Source of the DNA: Bimuria novae-zelandiae CBS 107.79
Taxonomy: Eukaryota > Ascomycota > Dothideomycetes > Pleosporales > Didymosphaeriaceae
Length of the DNA: 20,525 nt
NCBI GenBank assembly: GCA_010015655.1
Contig: ML976670.1
Span: 171,953-192,477 of the forward strand
Direction: 5' to 3'
Position numbers and translations under genes: made by a program. Positions within the stretch are counted from its first letter, which is position 1. Each line of letters begins with the position of its first letter. The notes beneath the pieces were generated by a model that saw only the letters and a program-made list of their open reading frames with translations, searched no databases and had not been told where the DNA came from. This document shows, one piece after another, positions 18,591 through 20,525 of the stretch.

Positions 18591-19847
18591 CTGCCATAGG
18601 TTGACCGTCGGTCTGATGGATCCGAAATAGGTCCGAATCGGATTCGTAGTTCCCCATCGGTCTGATAGATCCGAAATTGGTCCGATACGGATGAGTGTCG
18701 GTTTTCGGATGATCTCGAATCCTGTCTTGACTAGCCAAGGGTTCTCGTGTCGACGAGCGATTGTTCCTGTTACAATGCCGTGATACGCGTGTAGAAATTC
18801 GACTTTATTAAAGCTAGTGCACCTAGTACGTGTAGCTATCTCTATAGCCTTCTTGTGATTATTCTTTAATAGCTAAAAACAGACGACGTTAAGAGGCTGC
18901 AGGTGATAAGATGCGTAAGGCGATAGCAAGAAAGGTATTATATTATACCTATCGCAGTACTTAATAAACTTAATAGTTAGATAGCTACTAAATCTATTAA
19001 ATATAAGTAATTACTATACGCCCTTCTGCCGCGCACGCGTCTATTTTTTAAAGAACTTTAGTCACTTAATTAATATTAAATTATTAGTATAGCTAGATAT
19101 TAATATAATAATTATATAATTATCAGGCAGCGCGGTGTTAGTATACTATTAATAAAGGTAATTAACGCCCTGCACGATAAGTATAGGATTAAGGACCTTA
19201 CTATCGCTAGAAATTAATTTAATTAAGGTAACATAATCGCGCGAGGTCTCTAACGCGAAGACCTAAGGGCAATTTAACTCTATAGTAATAATCTATTAGC
19301 TGCCACCGACGCCTATACGGAACCTAGTTTCGTCTATATTGTAGGTGTCTGATGCGGTGATGCCGTAGGCATTAATAACCTTCTTAAGCTTAGTAAAATA
19401 CTAAGAATATGCTTCTATTGTTGCTATTACCGTCCTATTAATATCTTACAACTTCTACTTTATGCGGTAGCACTTAGGATTCTGGTGTAGCTACCACGCG
19501 GTCTAGTCTTTACTAAGTAGTAGAGCGCTGTTGTTAGGATGCGCGCGGTCAAGAATGTACTAGGTAGCGCCTTTTAGCTGTGGCATGAGATAAGGCATGC
19601 TAATACTATCGCAGCGGCGTATATATGACTTTAGAGCTTCGTCTTGCACTGGCGAGAGGCGTAGATTCGACCTAGTGCAGTTATGGCGGCTCGTTCTGCC
19701 TTTAACGCGCGCTTAAAGTCGCGAAACAGGCACGCACTAGTCGCGTGCTGTAGCCACAATATTAGGTATTTCTCTATTAAAAAAGCTAGAGATACAAGCT
19801 AAGATGCGCTCCTTAATTTCGTAACTCTCGCCGTAGAATTTAGGTAT
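18576..19847 (-). pseudogene. pogo/Fot1-like transposase, RIP-inactivated
   Basis: One frame of about 424 codons with no frameshift and about eighteen stops. It is homologous to the intact copy at 20081: both show CVPVSRL/CVPVTRL, YIRRCD, MPQL and DINRT in the same order (HTH and CENP-B-type DNA-binding parts). The DDE_1 catalytic domain follows. The first Asp is kept (YNIDETRFRIGVGG). The second, in the LLIF-D-G-F motif, is Asn (codon 18996-18998). The third, in the LQPL-D motif, is Asn (codon 18888-18890). The codon aligned with the start ATG of the other copy is ATA (19845-19847). All these are G-to-A changes. The last 100 codons are free of stops and less AT-rich. The 3' terminal repeat of the element is not found; the left border meets the Copia gag near 18590. 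Confidence 0.82.
18608..18692. repeat. 36-bp direct repeat, 49-bp spacing
   Basis: Copies at 18608-18643 and 18657-18692 share TCGGTCTGAT, GATCCGAAAT and GGTCCGA with about four mismatches. They lie in the 3' part of the dead pogo-like gene and could be coding duplication or subterminal binding sites. Confidence 0.6.
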
Positions 19848-19890
19848 TTTTGTGGGTTGTAAAGTAAGGATAGAGTAAAAAGCGCGTCGT

Positions 19891-20037
19891 AAAGTTACGT
19901 TGAGCCGCGAAGTTACGTTGAGCTGCGCAGCGCCAACCCGCAGGGTTGGCGAGTGGCGCGGGTACTCGCCCCACACGCTAAGGCTGGCGCCTTAGCCCTA
20001 CTCAGCTCAACGCAACTTCTCGGCTCAACGCAACTTT
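19891..20037. repeat. Inverted 35-bp arms between two head-to-head pogo-like genes
   Basis: The left arm 19891-19925 and the reverse complement of 20003-20037 differ at 3 of 35 positions. Two of those are A in the left arm where the right has G, the same bias as in the dead gene. Each arm contains the 13-mer AAGTTGCGTTGAG (or its mutated form) twice, 18 bases apart, like doubled transposase-binding sites in terminal repeats. Distances from arm to start codon are 43 nt on both sides. Confidence 0.75.
19931..19996. other. Hairpin cluster at the centre of the inverted arms
   Basis: Three GC-rich dyads occur in 66 bases. CGCCAACCC/GGGTTGGCG (19931-19951, 9-bp stem, 3-base loop). GGCGAGT/ACTCGCC (19948-19970, 7-bp stem, sharing bases with the first). 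GCTAAGGC/GCCTTAGC (19977-19996, 8-bp stem, 4-base loop). This is striking beside the AT-rich DNA to the left. Confidence 0.65.
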
Positions 20038-20080
20038 TTGATCAGATTTTTCTCTACAATTCGAATATCAGCACCCCACC

Positions 20081-20525
20081 ATGCCTATTTACTATGGGAA
20101 TTCAGCAGATGTCGAGCTTCGTATTCAAGCCTGCCTTGATGACTTTTCTGGCGTTGAAAAGTTCAATATTGCTGCTGCGGCACGCGACTACTGTGTGCCG
20201 GTTACGCGACTTCGAGCGCGTATAAAAGGCAGAAGTAGCCGCCACGATCGCCCTGGTGCCAACCAAAGGCTCACAAAGGTGCAAGACGATACTCTGAAGC
20301 TCTATATACGCCGCTGCGACGATCTGGGCATGCCCTGCCTAATGCCGCAGCTCACAGGTGCTGCGCAGTTCCTTATTGATCGCGATCACCCAGATGGGCG
20401 CGCAGCTCCACTGGGCAAAGAATGGCTCACACGCTGGATAGAGCGCCACCCTGAGTGCCGTCGCATAAAGCAGAAGCCGCAGGATATCAATCGTACAGCG
20501 ATGGCTACGTTCGAAGCCTACAGTC
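20081..20525 (+). CDS. pogo/Fot1-like transposase, intact N-terminal part (runs off right edge)
   Basis: An ATG at 20081 in a good fungal context (CACCATG) opens a frame of 148 codons that continues past the edge without a stop. The product starts MPIYYGNSADVELRIQACLD. Residues about 14-50 (FNIAAAARDYCVPVTRLRAR) fit a psq-type helix-turn-helix. Residues about 62-140, with GKEWLTRWIERHPECRRIK, fit a CENP-B/Tc5-type DNA-binding domain; the DDE_1 catalytic domain should follow outside. Codon use is balanced and no RIP-type change is seen, in contrast to its dead homologue on the other strand, to which about half of the residues are identical by eye. The arms upstream probably include its terminal repeat. 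It may be a live element, or a domesticated gene. Confidence 0.75.
   Translation, partial: MPIYYGNSADVELRIQACLDDFSGVEKFNIAAAARDYCVPVTRLRARIKGRSSRHDRPGANQRLTKVQDDTLKLYIRRCDDLGMPCLMPQLTGAAQFLIDRDHPDGRAAPLGKEWLTRWIERHPECRRIKQKPQDINRTAMATFEAYS

Larger units (their letters stand above)
16817..18599 (+). mobile_element. Copia-type retrotransposon fragment (5' LTR and gag, no pol)
   Basis: A possible 5' LTR is followed by an untranslated leader and a gag frame full of stops. Protease, integrase and reverse transcriptase are absent: the fragment ends where the minus-strand pogo-like pseudogene begins. Truncation by that insertion is the simplest reading. Confidence 0.6.

Noticed and set aside
1..20525. 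tRNA, rRNA, CRISPR array, telomere repeat or biosynthetic gene cluster
   Set aside because: None of these patterns was seen. The short repeats present are explained by transposons or local tandem duplication.

Overview
The window looks like a filamentous ascomycete chromosome, most likely a Dothideomycete of the Pleosporales type. The evidence is short GT-AG introns (about 50-160 nt) with CTRAY-like branch points, fungal protein families (choice-of-anchor B secreted protein, LPAEIRN/2EXR-type protein, pth11-like rhodopsin-domain membrane protein, THO1), and a long island of transposons whose reading frames are broken almost only by C-to-T/G-to-A changes. That is the signature of repeat-induced point mutation (RIP). 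The species assignment is inference.

Left half (1-11.9 kb, balanced base composition). A Tc1/mariner-type transposase runs off the left edge (1-469, minus). A three-exon secreted choice-of-anchor B gene follows (1200-2846, plus), facing a single-exon 2EXR-like gene (2977-3660, minus) across 130 bp. A dead glutathione S-transferase gene (4727-5460, plus) keeps an intron in place. An unidentified multi-exon gene (5930-7391, plus) keeps consistent splice sites but carries a frameshift and two nonsense codons. An intact SAP-domain THO1 orthologue lies at 8266-9156 (minus). Upstream of it is a 127-bp MITE with 33-bp arms and a 9-bp target duplication (9505-9649). A rhodopsin-domain gene (10060-11266, minus) is intact except for one in-frame TAG.

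Right half (12-20.5 kb, largely AT-rich). A complete piggyBac-type element (11990-14301) has identical 42-bp terminal inverted repeats and a transposase frame with about sixteen stops; its first catalytic Asp now reads Asn. Next come about 2.5 kb of extremely AT-rich, unidentifiable RIP-degraded DNA (with a 136/170-bp direct repeat and a 106-bp tandem duplication). It is followed by a Copia-type LTR/gag fragment without pol (16817-18599) that stops where a dead pogo/Fot1-like transposase begins (18576-19847, minus). That dead copy stands head-to-head with a second, intact pogo-like transposase running off the right edge (20081-20525, plus). The two are related by a mirror-symmetric intergenic region: 35-bp inverted arms, equal 43-nt leaders and a hairpin cluster in the middle.

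No operon-like or biosynthetic system links the host genes. The biology of the window is genome defence and nested transposition: living and killed transposases side by side, and three nearby host genes with nonsense mutations that could be leakage from the same mutational process. I found no clearly new enzymatic system. The head-to-head pogo pair and the MITE are the structures most worth following up.
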